DNA of 64,000 nucleotides from Anaerolineales bacterium (GCA_030680795.1 JAUXUL010000010.1:124001-188000), one strand, 5' to 3'; positions 15,400-24,717 are shown, counted from the stretch's first letter. Notes: generated by a model not told the origin, from the sequence alone. Translations and numbers: made by a program.

Positions 15400-16656
15400 T
15401 CAGCCTCCGAATGGCATGCCATTAGTAGAGGGTGGATTCAATATGATCAAATCGCCTTCCTTGATATCGCCTTCTACAAGCGTACTATCTGTACCTGATG
15501 TGGAACCGAGCTTCACCTTGACCTGCACAGGCAGGCCGTCAATGAGCACGTATACCACCCGATCACCATCCACCAAACGGACGGCCCGGTTGGGGATCAG
15601 CACCACATCTTTTACTTCTTCAACCACAATGTTGACAGCGGCGGTCATACCCGGTTTTACAAGTTCATCGGCATCATCCAATTCAATGGTGACCGTAAAA
15701 CTGACTACGCCCTGCACGGTATCGCCAGCCTGCCCCACCTGTACAACTTCACCATGATATTCCCTGCCCAGGATCGCATCAAATGTAAGCATACCAGGCT
15801 GACCGAGAGAAACGCTGTTGATATCCACTTCCGAGACCTGCACATCCACCAGAAGATGAGAGAGATCGTCAATCCGGAAACCAACCGTCCCGGCCGTGAC
15901 TTGATCTCCAGCGGCCGGGTTTGCCTGTGTAATGGTTCCATCAAAGGGCGCGGTCAAATAGGCCATATTTAATGTGGACTGAGCCGCAGCAACACGCGCT
16001 TCTGCGGCGGCGGCCTCAGCGGAATCTGCGCCGCCCAGCAGGCGCTCATAAGCGCGGCGGGCATCAGCAAGGCGGGCCTCCGCCAGAGCCAGGTCTTTAT
16101 CTGCCGTGACAACTGTGTCCTCGCTGGCATATCCCTTGTACTGCCTCGATTTTAATACGCCAAATTCATAAAAATAATCAGTGATTTCTATCTTGCCGTT
16201 GAGTTTCATGCGCCAGTTATAGGCTTTATCGTAGGCTTTCTCTGCGTTATCCACAGCTTTCTGGGCTTCCAAACGAGCCGTATCAGAGGTGAGCAGATCC
16301 TCCAACGCCTTTTGCGCGCTGAGCAGGTCTGCTTCGGCGAGGATAATGTTCTGGCTGAGAGAGTTTTTATCGAGGCTGGCCAGCGCTTCGTCACGAGCGA
16401 CGCGGCTGCCCACTTCCACGTTGACAGACTGCACGATGCCGCTCGTCTGCCAGATCAGCGCTGCGCTTTGTTTTGCACGCACACTTCCGGTCGCACCGAC
16501 AGATGCGACTAAATTTCCACGCTCGACAGGCGTTGTTTGAAAAGCAACAACATCATTTCCGCTTGAATTGGCAAATATGATAACCAGCAAAACAATTGCC
16601 ACTACACCCACAATGATCCACGTTCTGCGGGAAAATCTCGAAAAAAATTGTTTCAT
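15400..16656 (-). CDS. MacA/YknX-like periplasmic adaptor (HlyD family)
   Basis: A 418-residue adaptor. It has an N-terminal membrane anchor (WIIVGVVAIVLLVIIFA), a first biotinyl-lipoyl half (SGIVQSVNVEVGSRVARDEALA), a long alpha-helical hairpin (about 95-215, rich in Ala, Asp and Leu with the stretch DSAEAAAAEARVAAAQSTL), the second lipoyl half (APFDGTITQANPAAGDQV) and beta-barrel domains to the C terminus. It would connect the MacB-like permease with the cell exterior or envelope. Of two in-frame ATGs, the downstream one at 16656 is preferred, because GGAGG abuts the first ATG directly while leaving nine bases to the second. Confidence 0.9.
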   Translation of the reverse strand: MKQFFSRFSRRTWIIVGVVAIVLLVIIFANSSGNDVVAFQTTPVERGNLVASVGATGSVRAKQSAALIWQTSGIVQSVNVEVGSRVARDEALASLDKNSLSQNIILAEADLLSAQKALEDLLTSDTARLEAQKAVDNAEKAYDKAYNWRMKLNGKIEITDYFYEFGVLKSRQYKGYASEDTVVTADKDLALAEARLADARRAYERLLGGADSAEAAAAEARVAAAQSTLNMAYLTAPFDGTITQANPAAGDQVTAGTVGFRIDDLSHLLVDVQVSEVDINSVSLGQPGMLTFDAILGREYHGEVVQVGQAGDTVQGVVSFTVTIELDDADELVKPGMTAAVNIVVEEVKDVVLIPNRAVRLVDGDRVVYVLIDGLPVQVKVKLGSTSGTDSTLVEGDIKEGDLIILNPPSTNGMPFGG

Positions 16657-16792
16657 TATGTTCATCCTCCGGAAATACAGTCAGGCTGCAATGGGACAAT
16701 CTTACCAGCCTGTATAAACCAGTTTATCAAATATTTGTGTATTAATTGTGTGGAACTATTTTAATTCAGGTACACAGAATCGAACCTTTTTA

Positions 16793-16820
16793 TTGACTGA
16801 CATTAATGATTGTCTAATAA
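16793..16820 (+). promoter_or_regulatory. Candidate promoter for the GltD-like gene
   Basis: TTGACT at 16793-16798 and TAATAA at 16815-16820 are separated by 16 bases within the 287-base divergent intergenic region. Transcription would start about 115 bases before the GltD-like ATG. No riboswitch-like structure was recognised in this leader. Confidence 0.45.
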
Positions 16821-16943
16821 GAAATTTATGACGATTATCCCTTGGTTTCGTGACATTTACGCCTATGTCTGTCCAAATAGATTAGGTATCATCACATGAA
16901 GAGACTTTATTTTATATGTACGTTTTTATCCTGATTTGGAGGC

Positions 16944-18389
16944 ATGATGCAGGCTGTACCCAGTGAATTTTTAGCGATTGACCGCAAAGAACGCGCCAAT
17001 CGGCCATTCTTCGATCTTGACCTGCGCGCGCCTGAAGTACGAACTTGCGATTTCGATGATGTGGTCATTGAATTTGATCCTGAACGCGCCATGCTGGAGG
17101 CGGCTCGCTGTATCCATTGCCCGGATCCTGCGCCCTGCATGGTGGCTTGCCCTACAGCCAACGATATCCCCTCTGCGATGTGGTTAATTGAACAAGGACG
17201 TTTTGTAGATGCGGCTGGCATTTATCACAAGACCAGTTCCCTGCCCGAGGTCTGCGGACGCGTCTGTCCGCATGAGGCACTCTGCCAGGGTTCCTGTGTT
17301 TTGAACAAACATCAGCAGCCCGTGCTTTGCGGTCAACTGGAAGCCTTTACAATGGACTACGAACGCCGCAGCCATGGTTATATAATTCCCGTTGGCACAC
17401 CCAATGGCAGGCAAGTCGCCATCATTGGCGCAGGCCCCGCCGGACTCGGATGCGCTGATCTACTTGTGCAAAGAGGCTATCAGGTGACGATTTTTGAATC
17501 CAAGCCCGCGCCCGGTGGATTGCTTGTTTATGGCATTCCAAATTTCAAGCTTCCCAAAGATGTGTGGCAGGAAAAATGGGGAGAATTTGAACGTGCCGGC
17601 GTGAAATTCGTTCCGAATACCTATATTGGTAAAGATAAAACGATCAACAGCCTTTTTGGTGAGGGCTTTGGTGCCGTCTTCATTGGCGTTGGCTCTGAAA
17701 TTGATGCAAAAATGGAGGATACACCCGGCACAGATTTGCCCGGTGTTTATGAAGCCACAGACTTCCTCATCCGCGGGAATGTGGGGCCTGATCAACTTCC
17801 AGAGAATATGCGTAAGCCTCTTGAGATTGGCAAGCGCGTCGTTGTCATTGGCGGCGGCGATACAGCCTCCGATTGTTTGCGAACCGCATTGAGACTCGGT
17901 TCAGAAGAAGTAACCTGCCTGTATCGCCGTACGGAAAAGGAAATGCCGGGCGGAAAGAAAGACCGCCAGATGGCGCGCGAGGAAGGCGCAAAATACCGCT
18001 TCCTCACCCAGCCTGTCAAATTCATCGCAGGCGCGGATGGCAAACTCGCAGCCGTCGAATGTATTGAAATGAAACTCGGCGAAGCGGACGCAAAAGGACG
18101 CCGTAAACCTGTTCCGGTGGAAGGCTCAAACTTCAGCGTTGCCGCAGATACGGCCGTTCTCGCGCTTGGTTATTGGCCAGACCCCATCCTGGGTAAAACC
18201 ACACCAGACTTGGAAACACATGATTGGGGCTTGATCAGTGTGAAAAACAAAGCCACCGGCGAAACATCGCGCGCGGGCGTATTCTCCGGCGGCGATTGCG
18301 TTACAGGGCCGGACCTCGTTGTCACAGCCATGGTGGCCGGAAGAAAAGCCGCGCAAGCAATTGACGAATATATAATGAATAAGAAATAA
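16944..18389 (+). CDS. GltD-like NAD(P)H-dependent oxidoreductase (glutamate synthase small-subunit family)
   Basis: A 481-residue iron-sulfur flavoprotein. An N-terminal ferredoxin-like domain carries two Cys clusters (C56, C59, C65, C69 and C104, C108, C114, C118). An FAD-binding Rossmann motif (VAIIGAGPAGLGCA, about 155) and an NAD(P)H-binding motif (VVVIGGGDTASD, about 298) follow. This architecture is that of GltD and its paralogues, which feed electrons from NADPH to a partner subunit. No gltB or other partner is adjacent, so the electron acceptor is uncertain. GGAGG is followed by ATGATG, and the second ATG (16947) has better spacing. A terminator follows at once. Confidence 0.85.
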   Translation: MMQAVPSEFLAIDRKERANRPFFDLDLRAPEVRTCDFDDVVIEFDPERAMLEAARCIHCPDPAPCMVACPTANDIPSAMWLIEQGRFVDAAGIYHKTSSLPEVCGRVCPHEALCQGSCVLNKHQQPVLCGQLEAFTMDYERRSHGYIIPVGTPNGRQVAIIGAGPAGLGCADLLVQRGYQVTIFESKPAPGGLLVYGIPNFKLPKDVWQEKWGEFERAGVKFVPNTYIGKDKTINSLFGEGFGAVFIGVGSEIDAKMEDTPGTDLPGVYEATDFLIRGNVGPDQLPENMRKPLEIGKRVVVIGGGDTASDCLRTALRLGSEEVTCLYRRTEKEMPGGKKDRQMAREEGAKYRFLTQPVKFIAGADGKLAAVECIEMKLGEADAKGRRKPVPVEGSNFSVAADTAVLALGYWPDPILGKTTPDLETHDWGLISVKNKATGETSRAGVFSGGDCVTGPDLVVTAMVAGRKAAQAIDEYIMNKK

Positions 18390-18416
18390 CCTGTTGTGAG
18401 GGCAGGCTGCGTGGAA

Positions 18417-18440
18417 GGGCGAGGCATAAAAGCCTCGCCC
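18417..18440 (+). terminator. Terminator of the GltD-like gene
   Basis: A perfect 9-bp GC-rich stem (GGGCGAGGC / GCCTCGCCC) with loop ATAAAA, followed by TTCGCTTTTGTT. The promoter of the next gene begins only about ten bases further on. Confidence 0.85.
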
Positions 18441-18451
18441 TTCGCTTTTGT

Positions 18452-18457
18452 TATAAT
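18452..18457 (+). promoter_or_regulatory. -10 box (TATAAT), leaderless start
   Basis: A consensus TATAAT ends seven bases before the ATG at 18465, with no Shine-Dalgarno. The preceding terminator makes a promoter here necessary. Confidence 0.6.
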
Positions 18458-18464
18458 CACCCTC

Positions 18465-19763
18465 ATGTTCAAGTACATCATACGAGGGCTTGGAATCACA
18501 CTTGCCCTGATCATGCTCGCATCAATCACGGGATACAGCAACCCGTCCCTCACGCACCCCATTGAAAAAGTGCGCGCTTACACACGTCAGATGGAATTCA
18601 ACTATGTTTCGTGGATGTCCGATGCCGCAATCATCAAATTGCGCGCCGCTTCGGCCGGCATCCCATATACACTTGATCATGCAACCCAAAAACAGATCGT
18701 AAACGAATATTTACGCACCACCCAATTCATTCTCGAAAAAGAATACCTGCTCGCCCAAATCTATGGAGATGCCGCGATCACAGACAAGGAACTTGCATCT
18801 GAATCATTACGCGGCGAACTTGCAAAACTATATGCCAGGCAAAGTGAACTTATCCCGCTGGCAGAGGCGGTATTACAAGAGCAGATCAGTCAGATACTGG
18901 CAGAGATCGGGCTGACATCTGCCGGCCAACCTGTACCGAACGTTTGGTATCACTCCACCCCGCTGCCAATGGCGCTGATCGTTTCTCCGCGCGACCATAT
19001 CGAACAAATCGCAAACATCTCCGTCAATACAGATCTGACGGTTGACGAACAAGCCTCACTTGAAAGCAATGTAGATCAAGGCCTCAATACCTCTTCACTG
19101 GTTGTGAATATCGGCGGCGTTGGGGTTTACCCAACCATGGTCATGCGCACCACAAACTTAGACTGGGCGCTCAATACCATCGCACATGAATGGATCCATA
19201 ATTACCTGACATTCCGCCCGCTTGGATTTTTATACACCAACACGTCTGAACTTCGTACGATGAATGAGACCACCGCAGCCATAGCCGGAGATGAAATTGG
19301 AGCGCTCGTCGTTGAGCGGTTTTATCCTGAATTGACAGCCGCCTCATCATTGAGACTTCAACTACGCTCAGCCCAGACCTTGAGCCTGACCTCTGCTCCG
19401 ATTGACCACCCCGAACCCGGAGATTTTTTGCGCCCCCCCTTTGATTTCCGCGCAGAGATGCATGAAACGCGCATCACTGCAGATACCCTGCTTGCCGATG
19501 GAAAAATAGAAGAAGCGGAGGGGTACATGGAGGAGCGCCGCCTGATATTCTTGAAAAACGGATATTTGCTGCGTAAACTCAACCAGGCGTATTTTGCATT
19601 TCATGGAGCCTATGCAGATCTGCCCGGCGGCGCGGCCGGCCAAGACCCCGTCGGTCCGGCTGTGCGGGCATTACGCGCCCAGAGCGAATCCCTCGCAGAT
19701 TTCGTCAACAGCATGTCGTGGATGTGGAAATATGAACAATTACAGGAAGCGGTAAATCAATAA
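18465..19763 (+). CDS. Putative membrane-anchored zinc metallopeptidase
   Basis: A 432-residue protein of no family I can name. An N-terminal hydrophobic segment (residues 5-25) anchors or exports it. The only catalytic signature is HEWIH at residues 241-245 in IAHEWIHNYLTF, followed about 30 residues later by MNETTAAIAGDEIG, which would fit a gluzincin-like HExxH plus Glu arrangement. The rest is largely helical. The start at 18465 is chosen because the longer upstream frame translates a terminator and promoter. It heads a run of five co-directional, nearly overlapping genes, including a PrsW-like protease and an exported foldase-like lipoprotein. This suggests a role in envelope protein quality control (inference). 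Confidence 0.6.
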   Translation: MFKYIIRGLGITLALIMLASITGYSNPSLTHPIEKVRAYTRQMEFNYVSWMSDAAIIKLRAASAGIPYTLDHATQKQIVNEYLRTTQFILEKEYLLAQIYGDAAITDKELASESLRGELAKLYARQSELIPLAEAVLQEQISQILAEIGLTSAGQPVPNVWYHSTPLPMALIVSPRDHIEQIANISVNTDLTVDEQASLESNVDQGLNTSSLVVNIGGVGVYPTMVMRTTNLDWALNTIAHEWIHNYLTFRPLGFLYTNTSELRTMNETTAAIAGDEIGALVVERFYPELTAASSLRLQLRSAQTLSLTSAPIDHPEPGDFLRPPFDFRAEMHETRITADTLLADGKIEEAEGYMEERRLIFLKNGYLLRKLNQAYFAFHGAYADLPGGAAGQDPVGPAVRALRAQSESLADFVNSMSWMWKYEQLQEAVNQ

Positions 19764-21011
19764 ATGAAACAAATCCCATTCATCTTTTTGTTATCCGTTG
19801 CAGGCAGTTTCATCCTCAGTGGATGTATTAGTCGAACAGAAACTCCGCCCGTACCCGCCCTGATCGTTGAAAACCCGGTCATCATGGACACACCCACTCT
19901 CGCATTCGGCTGTTCGGTTAAATTCGCAGACGTAGAACCAACCTCAATGCCCAATTCTGCATCCTTTTTCCCTCCCGTCAGCGCAGCGGATTTTTCGATG
20001 GGGCCAGCTGACGCATCAGTGACCATTGTTGAATATTGCGAGTTTCAATCACAGGGTTGCGCGGGCATGGCGAATGTTGTCAGGGAATTGTTGCAGAATC
20101 ACGCCAACCTGCGCTTCATTTTCCGCCCCTTGCCATTGATCGGCATCTTGGATAAATCAGACAAAGCCGTTCTGGCCGCACTGGCAGCAGATGAGCAAGG
20201 TCAGTTCTGGGCCATGTATGATTTATTGTTCACAAAAAATAATGAATGGGCGGGATTAAGACCGGGCGACTTTAACGCCTGGGTTGCGGGGGAAGCCTCC
20301 AAAATGGGCATTGACGGCGGCCAACTCACAGCTGCGCTCCAGTCCGATCAGACGACGACCAGAATGATGTCCATGTATGAAGCGGCGAAGCAATTAAGTA
20401 TCCCCGCGGTTCCGCTGGTGCTGATCAACGGTAAGCTCCAGCAATCCTATGTGCTTGATTATCAAAACATGAGCGACACGATCGGCTTGATCACATTGGG
20501 GCAGAAACAATTTACTGAATGCCCGCCATTTAATATTGACACATCTAGGCAATATATTGCCACGCTCAAAACGGAAAAAGGAGATATTGTGATCGGGCTA
20601 TTTCCTGATAAAGCACCGCTGGCTGTCAATTCATTTGTGTTCCTGGCGCGAGCAGGCTGGTTTGACGGTGTCACTTTTCATCGTGTGATCCCCGGCTTTG
20701 CCGCGCAGGCCGGCGACCCAAGCGGCACGGGCAGAGGCAATGCGGGTTATTTATTCAATAACGAGATCAACAATTTGCTTTTTGATAAACCCGGCCTGGC
20801 GGGCATGGCAAACTCCGGGCCGGATACAAACGGAAGCCAGTTCTTTATCACATTTGCGCCTGCGCCTGATTTGAATGGCAGCTACACAATCTTTGGTCGA
20901 GTACTAAGCGGTTTGGATGTGGCCGAGCAATTGACGGCGCGAGATCCCTCACAAGGCACGCTCTTGCCGCCGGGTGATAAGATCATCAGCGTGACGATTG
21001 AAGAAAAATAA
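19764..21011 (+). CDS. Lipoprotein fusing a DsbA-like thioredoxin fold to a cyclophilin-type prolyl isomerase
   Basis: A 415-residue exported lipoprotein (lipobox LSGC, Cys21). Residues about 75-245 are a thioredoxin-4/DsbA-like domain beginning FSMGPADASVTIVEYCEFQ. In place of the CxxC redox motif it reads FQSQGC (94-99), so the first catalytic Cys is replaced by Ser, although Cys92 lies close by. Residues about 265-412 are a cyclophilin with the active-site words FHRVIPGF, AQAGD and NGSQFFIT intact; the late position is LNGSYTIFG. Prolyl isomerisation is therefore likely, disulfide exchange doubtful. It starts directly after the upstream stop and overlaps the next ATG (TAATG), so it is translationally coupled. 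Confidence 0.85.
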   Translation: MKQIPFIFLLSVAGSFILSGCISRTETPPVPALIVENPVIMDTPTLAFGCSVKFADVEPTSMPNSASFFPPVSAADFSMGPADASVTIVEYCEFQSQGCAGMANVVRELLQNHANLRFIFRPLPLIGILDKSDKAVLAALAADEQGQFWAMYDLLFTKNNEWAGLRPGDFNAWVAGEASKMGIDGGQLTAALQSDQTTTRMMSMYEAAKQLSIPAVPLVLINGKLQQSYVLDYQNMSDTIGLITLGQKQFTECPPFNIDTSRQYIATLKTEKGDIVIGLFPDKAPLAVNSFVFLARAGWFDGVTFHRVIPGFAAQAGDPSGTGRGNAGYLFNNEINNLLFDKPGLAGMANSGPDTNGSQFFITFAPAPDLNGSYTIFGRVLSGLDVAEQLTARDPSQGTLLPPGDKIISVTIEEK

Positions 21012-22252
21012 TGCAAACAAATAAAACTCACTGGTCCTCCATTTTGACCTTGGTTGTATTTTGTCTCAGCATACTGACTTTGTTATTGATCGCATCCGGC
21101 CTGGGGATAAGTTCTTTGTTCGACCTTTTTTCAGACAGCGGCAACCCTGCCGCTAAAATGATCGGCGCATTTGCCTTCGGTTTTGAATTACTTGTTTTGC
21201 TGGCATGTTCATGGTTCGTGATTCAAAAAACCATGCGGCGGGAGCAGGCTGACCTGCCCTTCAATTTTCCGTTTGCAAGCTGGCAAATTTCCGCGGCCAT
21301 CGGAATTGTTATTTTTACTGCGGTAGTTGGCGGCCTGGTCGCAGTCACAGAGATCGCCTGGCTGGGCTGGTTCGCGCTCCCTGTCTTAACTTTACTCGTC
21401 ATCATACCGCCCATTTGGATGCTTTTTGGGATCGGCACAAACGGAATAGATATTGGTCCGCGCTGGCGTTTTTTTGCAATCCTTGGTTTGAGTATGACGG
21501 CAGCTCCCGTGATCATGGTCGTACTCGAAATCATCTTGCTGTTGGGAATCTTCATTGGCGCTGCAGTTCTGATCGGGATAACACAACCTGACCTGCTTCA
21601 AGAGATCTACAAGCTTGTTCGCACTCTCGAATTCGAAACGGATGAGCAAGTGATCCTGAGTTTGCTTTCGCCTTACATTACCAACCCTATCACCATTGCC
21701 GCCGGTATCGGGTACATAGCCATCATCGTGCCTTTCATTGAAGAGCTGCTGAAGCCCCTAGCGGTCTGGTTATTTGCGAAGAAGATCGAAACGCCCGCAC
21801 AGGGATTTGCGATGGGATTATTGAGCGGCGCAGGCTTTGCCTTGGTTGAAAGCCTGAATGCAAGCGCAGACGGCACGATCAATTGGCCCGTTATCGTCAG
21901 CGTACGGGCATGGACAAGCCTTCTGCACATGACTACCTCGGGTTTGGTTGGCTGGGGCATCGTCTCCGCCTTTCGTGAGAAACGCATTGGGCGGTTGTTT
22001 GCCGCATATTTTACGGCTGTATTAATTCACGGCATCTGGAATGCCTGCGCCGCGGGAACGGGCCTCTCAGCCATTGGCGAATCAATTGGAAAGCCCGAAT
22101 GGCTGCTTAATTTTGTCCCTGCCCTGGTGAGCGGACTGCTCGTACTTGGCATCGGGATGTTCGCCGTTTTACTCGCATCCAACCGAAAACTGAGAGGGGC
22201 GTCTATCACAACCGCAGCTGAAAAATTGGAGGACGAAGAACGAGTACAATGA
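21011..22252 (+). CDS. PrsW-family intramembrane metalloprotease-like protein
   Basis: A 413-residue polytopic membrane protein with about ten hydrophobic segments. The PrsW hallmarks are present in order: FIEELLKPLAVW (the Glu-Glu motif), GAGFALVESLN, an Arg-containing stretch with LLHMTTSG, and LIHGIWNA (His and Asn of the last motif). PrsW relatives cleave membrane substrates such as anti-sigma factors in Bacillus; the substrate here is unknown. The start codon overlaps the upstream stop by one base, and its own stop overlaps the next start by four bases (ATGA), so it is locked into the operon with the metallopeptidase and foldase genes. Confidence 0.85.
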   Translation: MQTNKTHWSSILTLVVFCLSILTLLLIASGLGISSLFDLFSDSGNPAAKMIGAFAFGFELLVLLACSWFVIQKTMRREQADLPFNFPFASWQISAAIGIVIFTAVVGGLVAVTEIAWLGWFALPVLTLLVIIPPIWMLFGIGTNGIDIGPRWRFFAILGLSMTAAPVIMVVLEIILLLGIFIGAAVLIGITQPDLLQEIYKLVRTLEFETDEQVILSLLSPYITNPITIAAGIGYIAIIVPFIEELLKPLAVWLFAKKIETPAQGFAMGLLSGAGFALVESLNASADGTINWPVIVSVRAWTSLLHMTTSGLVGWGIVSAFREKRIGRLFAAYFTAVLIHGIWNACAAGTGLSAIGESIGKPEWLLNFVPALVSGLLVLGIGMFAVLLASNRKLRGASITTAAEKLEDEERVQ

Positions 22253-23094
22253 TCCACATGAATTATTCATCCACCGCGCGCGCAGGCGACCTGGCCCAAC
22301 TGGTCGGCCTGACACACAAACAGTTTGTTCTGACACTCAAAACAGGCGGGGATTTTCAAAGCCATCGCGGCGTGCTCAAGCACGATGACCTGATCGGCAA
22401 ACCATGGGGTTCGCACGTCTTCAGCCATACAGGCGCGCCTTTCTTTTTATTACAGCCATCCATATCTGACCTGCTCAACGATCTGCCTCGCACCACACAG
22501 ATCCTCTATCCGAAAGATATTGGCTACATTCTGATTCAAATGAGCGTCGCCAGCGGTCAAACCGTGATGGAGGCTGGCACCGGCTCCGGCTCGATGACCA
22601 TTGCCCTGGCTTCAGCGGTCGGCGCAGAGGGAAAAGTCATCTCGTACGAGCAAAAACAGGATGTACAAAATCTTGCCCGAAAAAATATCGAACGTCTTGG
22701 GCTCGCTTCGCGCGTAGACTTCAAACTGCGCGACATCCAGGAAGGTCTCGACGAAGCTGACGCAGATGCCTTCTTCCTCGATGTGCAAAATCCATACAAC
22801 TATATCGGGCAAGTCCGCGCGGCGCTCAAGCCCGGCGGATTCTTTGGCACACTGCTGCCCACTTTCAACCAAGTGGAAAAAACATTGAACTCATTGAAAA
22901 AATATAATTTCGCATTTGTAGAAGTATGCGAGCTATTGCTTCGTTATTATAAACCTGACCCGCATCGCATCCGCCCGACGGATCGGATGGTGGCGCACAC
23001 AGGCTTCTTGATGTTTGCGAGAAAGATCGAACCAGGTTCTGACCCTCGTGGAATAGAACTGGCAAATGAAGTTGGCATGGAAGAAGAAACCTGA
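22249..23094 (+). CDS. trmI: tRNA (adenine-58-N1)-methyltransferase TrmI
   Basis: A 281-residue SAM-dependent enzyme that makes m1A58 in the T loop of tRNAs. An N-terminal small beta domain is followed by the Rossmann methyltransferase fold with motif I EAGTGSGSMT (108-117), the acidic residue in VISYEQ and the motif DAFFLDVQNPY. The C-terminal RPTDRMVAHTGFLMFARK is characteristic of TrmI. The length agrees with bacterial and archaeal TrmI. The start overlaps the PrsW-like stop (ATGA); a second ATG lies three codons later. The Nudix gene follows with no gap. Confidence 0.93.
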   Translation: MIHMNYSSTARAGDLAQLVGLTHKQFVLTLKTGGDFQSHRGVLKHDDLIGKPWGSHVFSHTGAPFFLLQPSISDLLNDLPRTTQILYPKDIGYILIQMSVASGQTVMEAGTGSGSMTIALASAVGAEGKVISYEQKQDVQNLARKNIERLGLASRVDFKLRDIQEGLDEADADAFFLDVQNPYNYIGQVRAALKPGGFFGTLLPTFNQVEKTLNSLKKYNFAFVEVCELLLRYYKPDPHRIRPTDRMVAHTGFLMFARKIEPGSDPRGIELANEVGMEEET

Positions 23095-23697
23095 TTGAAT
23101 TTAACTGAAGATTACATCACCCAAAATCTCCTCACAGCCGCACAAAACGCAGCCGACTCGGACGGTTATGCAGAAATCCCTGTAAAACCAGATACATTTC
23201 TAAAATGCGCGGCTGTGCTTGTACCACTTACCCTTTACCAGGACGAATGGCACATGCTCTTCACCCGCCGTACGGAGCGCGTCGAATCGCACAAAGGACA
23301 GGTCTCCTTCCCCGGCGGTGCATGTGACGAAGGCGAGACCACGCCCGAACAAACCGCCCTGCGCGAAGCCGAGGAGGAGATCGGCCTGAACCCCGCCGAC
23401 GTAAAAGTCCTCGGAAGACTCAGCCACTTGATAACCATCAGCAGTTTTCGGGTGAGTCCGATCGTGGGCGTCATCCCCTGGCCCTATGCTTTCAGGGTGG
23501 CGGGCGTCGAAGTAGCGCGCATTTTTACGATCCCGTTAGCGTGGCTTGTAAATAAAAAAAATTACTGGGAATTTTCACTGCGCGAATCTGAACGCTCGTT
23601 GATCGCGTATCATCCTTACGACGGCGAATTACTCTGGGGTGCCACTGCGAGAATAACGGTGAATTTCCTGAAAACACTTGATATATTAAAACCATAG
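23095..23697 (+). CDS. Nudix CoA pyrophosphatase-like hydrolase
   Basis: A 200-residue Nudix hydrolase. The Nudix box GGACDEGETTPEQTALREAE continues with EEIGL, giving all conserved Gly and Glu residues. The upstream motif RRTERVESHKGQVSFPGG is the CoA-hydrolase signature (NudL/Pcd1 type), so coenzyme A or a CoA derivative is the likely substrate, split to phosphopantetheine and 3',5'-ADP. The start is a TTG placed directly after the trmI stop codon (TGA-TTG), which suggests reinitiation; no ATG is available early in the frame. It is the last gene of the operon. Confidence 0.88.
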   Translation: MNLTEDYITQNLLTAAQNAADSDGYAEIPVKPDTFLKCAAVLVPLTLYQDEWHMLFTRRTERVESHKGQVSFPGGACDEGETTPEQTALREAEEEIGLNPADVKVLGRLSHLITISSFRVSPIVGVIPWPYAFRVAGVEVARIFTIPLAWLVNKKNYWEFSLRESERSLIAYHPYDGELLWGATARITVNFLKTLDILKP

Positions 23698-23776
23698 TTT
23701 TTCCCAAAGGTGTCGCTCCGCTCACCTCGTCCCGCTGTTTTTCGGGAGAACGACAAACGAAAGACTTAATACAAAA

Positions 23777-23803
23777 AACCCGTCATCCATTCGATGACGG
23801 GTT
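23777..23803. terminator. Bidirectional terminator between Nudix and L25 genes
   Basis: A perfect 10-bp stem AACCCGTCAT / ATGACGGGTT with loop CCATTCG lies between convergent genes. An A-run precedes it, giving a T-run for the minus-strand transcript. Confidence 0.8.
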
Positions 23804-23820
23804 CTCGGTTTGCGCAAAAC

Positions 23821-24519
23821 TTACTTCTTGGGAGCGCTTTCTTCTTCTTTCTTACCGCGTTCCACGCTAATATCCGGTGTGACAGCTTCAGCGTCAGGAA
23901 CCAGAGCAGCAGCGGCGGCCTCGGCAGCGGCAGCATCAGCGGCAACATCAGCGGCATTTTCCTTGACAAGCGTGGCAATGATCGCAATTTCATCGCCGTC
24001 ATCCAACACAAGCACACGCTCCGCGTTGGGAACGATAATATCGCCCACGTGAATATTATCGCCGATCTCCTTGAGGGAGGAAATATCAACAGTAATACGC
24101 TCGGGCAGGTCAACGGGCAAACACTCTACCTCGAGCGCATCCAAACGATGCACAAGCACGGCGCTGTAATCCTTCACAGCGGGAGAAACGCCCACATAGG
24201 TCAGGCGCACCTTCGTGCGGATCTTTTCAGTCAGATCCAATGCAAGAAAATCAATATGCGTAAGAACGCCTTTGATAAAGTTACGTTGTTTCTCACGCAC
24301 AATGGCAGTGAATTCCGCGCCATCCACATCCAGCGTTACAAGGCTGGATGATGTCAGCTTTGCCAATGTGAGGCTGGCAGTATGTGCTTCCAATGAAATG
24401 GCGATCGGTTCGACGTGACGACCATAGATCACAGCCGGCAAAATACCCGCCCGGCGCAAAGCTTTGACCTGCTTGCCGGTGACATCGCGTTTATTAGCCT
24501 TAAGTACAACTTTTTCCAT
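23821..24519 (-). CDS. rplY: 50S ribosomal protein L25 (CTC family)
   Basis: A 232-residue 5S-rRNA-binding ribosomal protein of the long CTC/TL5 type. The N-terminal L25 domain has the typical TGKQVKALRRAGILPAVIYG. The C-terminal beta domain (about 95-185) includes LVHRLDALEVECLPVDLPE, and the tail is rich in Ala and Glu and ends in Lys. The start at 24519 (MEKVVLKANKR) is preceded by AAGGAG, so the longer in-frame extension is rejected. It is monocistronic. Confidence 0.93.
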   Translation of the reverse strand: MEKVVLKANKRDVTGKQVKALRRAGILPAVIYGRHVEPIAISLEAHTASLTLAKLTSSSLVTLDVDGAEFTAIVREKQRNFIKGVLTHIDFLALDLTEKIRTKVRLTYVGVSPAVKDYSAVLVHRLDALEVECLPVDLPERITVDISSLKEIGDNIHVGDIIVPNAERVLVLDDGDEIAIIATLVKENAADVAADAAAAEAAAAALVPDAEAVTPDISVERGKKEEESAPKK

Positions 24520-24717
24520 CGTTACTCCTTGGGCACCTCTCACCGTGATTCGCACGGTTACCTTCACCCGCTAAAATGATTTTCTGAAAAGCGGCCGCGC
24601 CGCTGAACATTTGACATATTGCTCTGCCATCTGGCAGAAAATGCGCCCCCTCGCGGAGGCGCAAAGTGGACATCGGCTTGGATTTTATACGGGTGGGAGT
24701 GTTTCGTCAAGTAAAAA

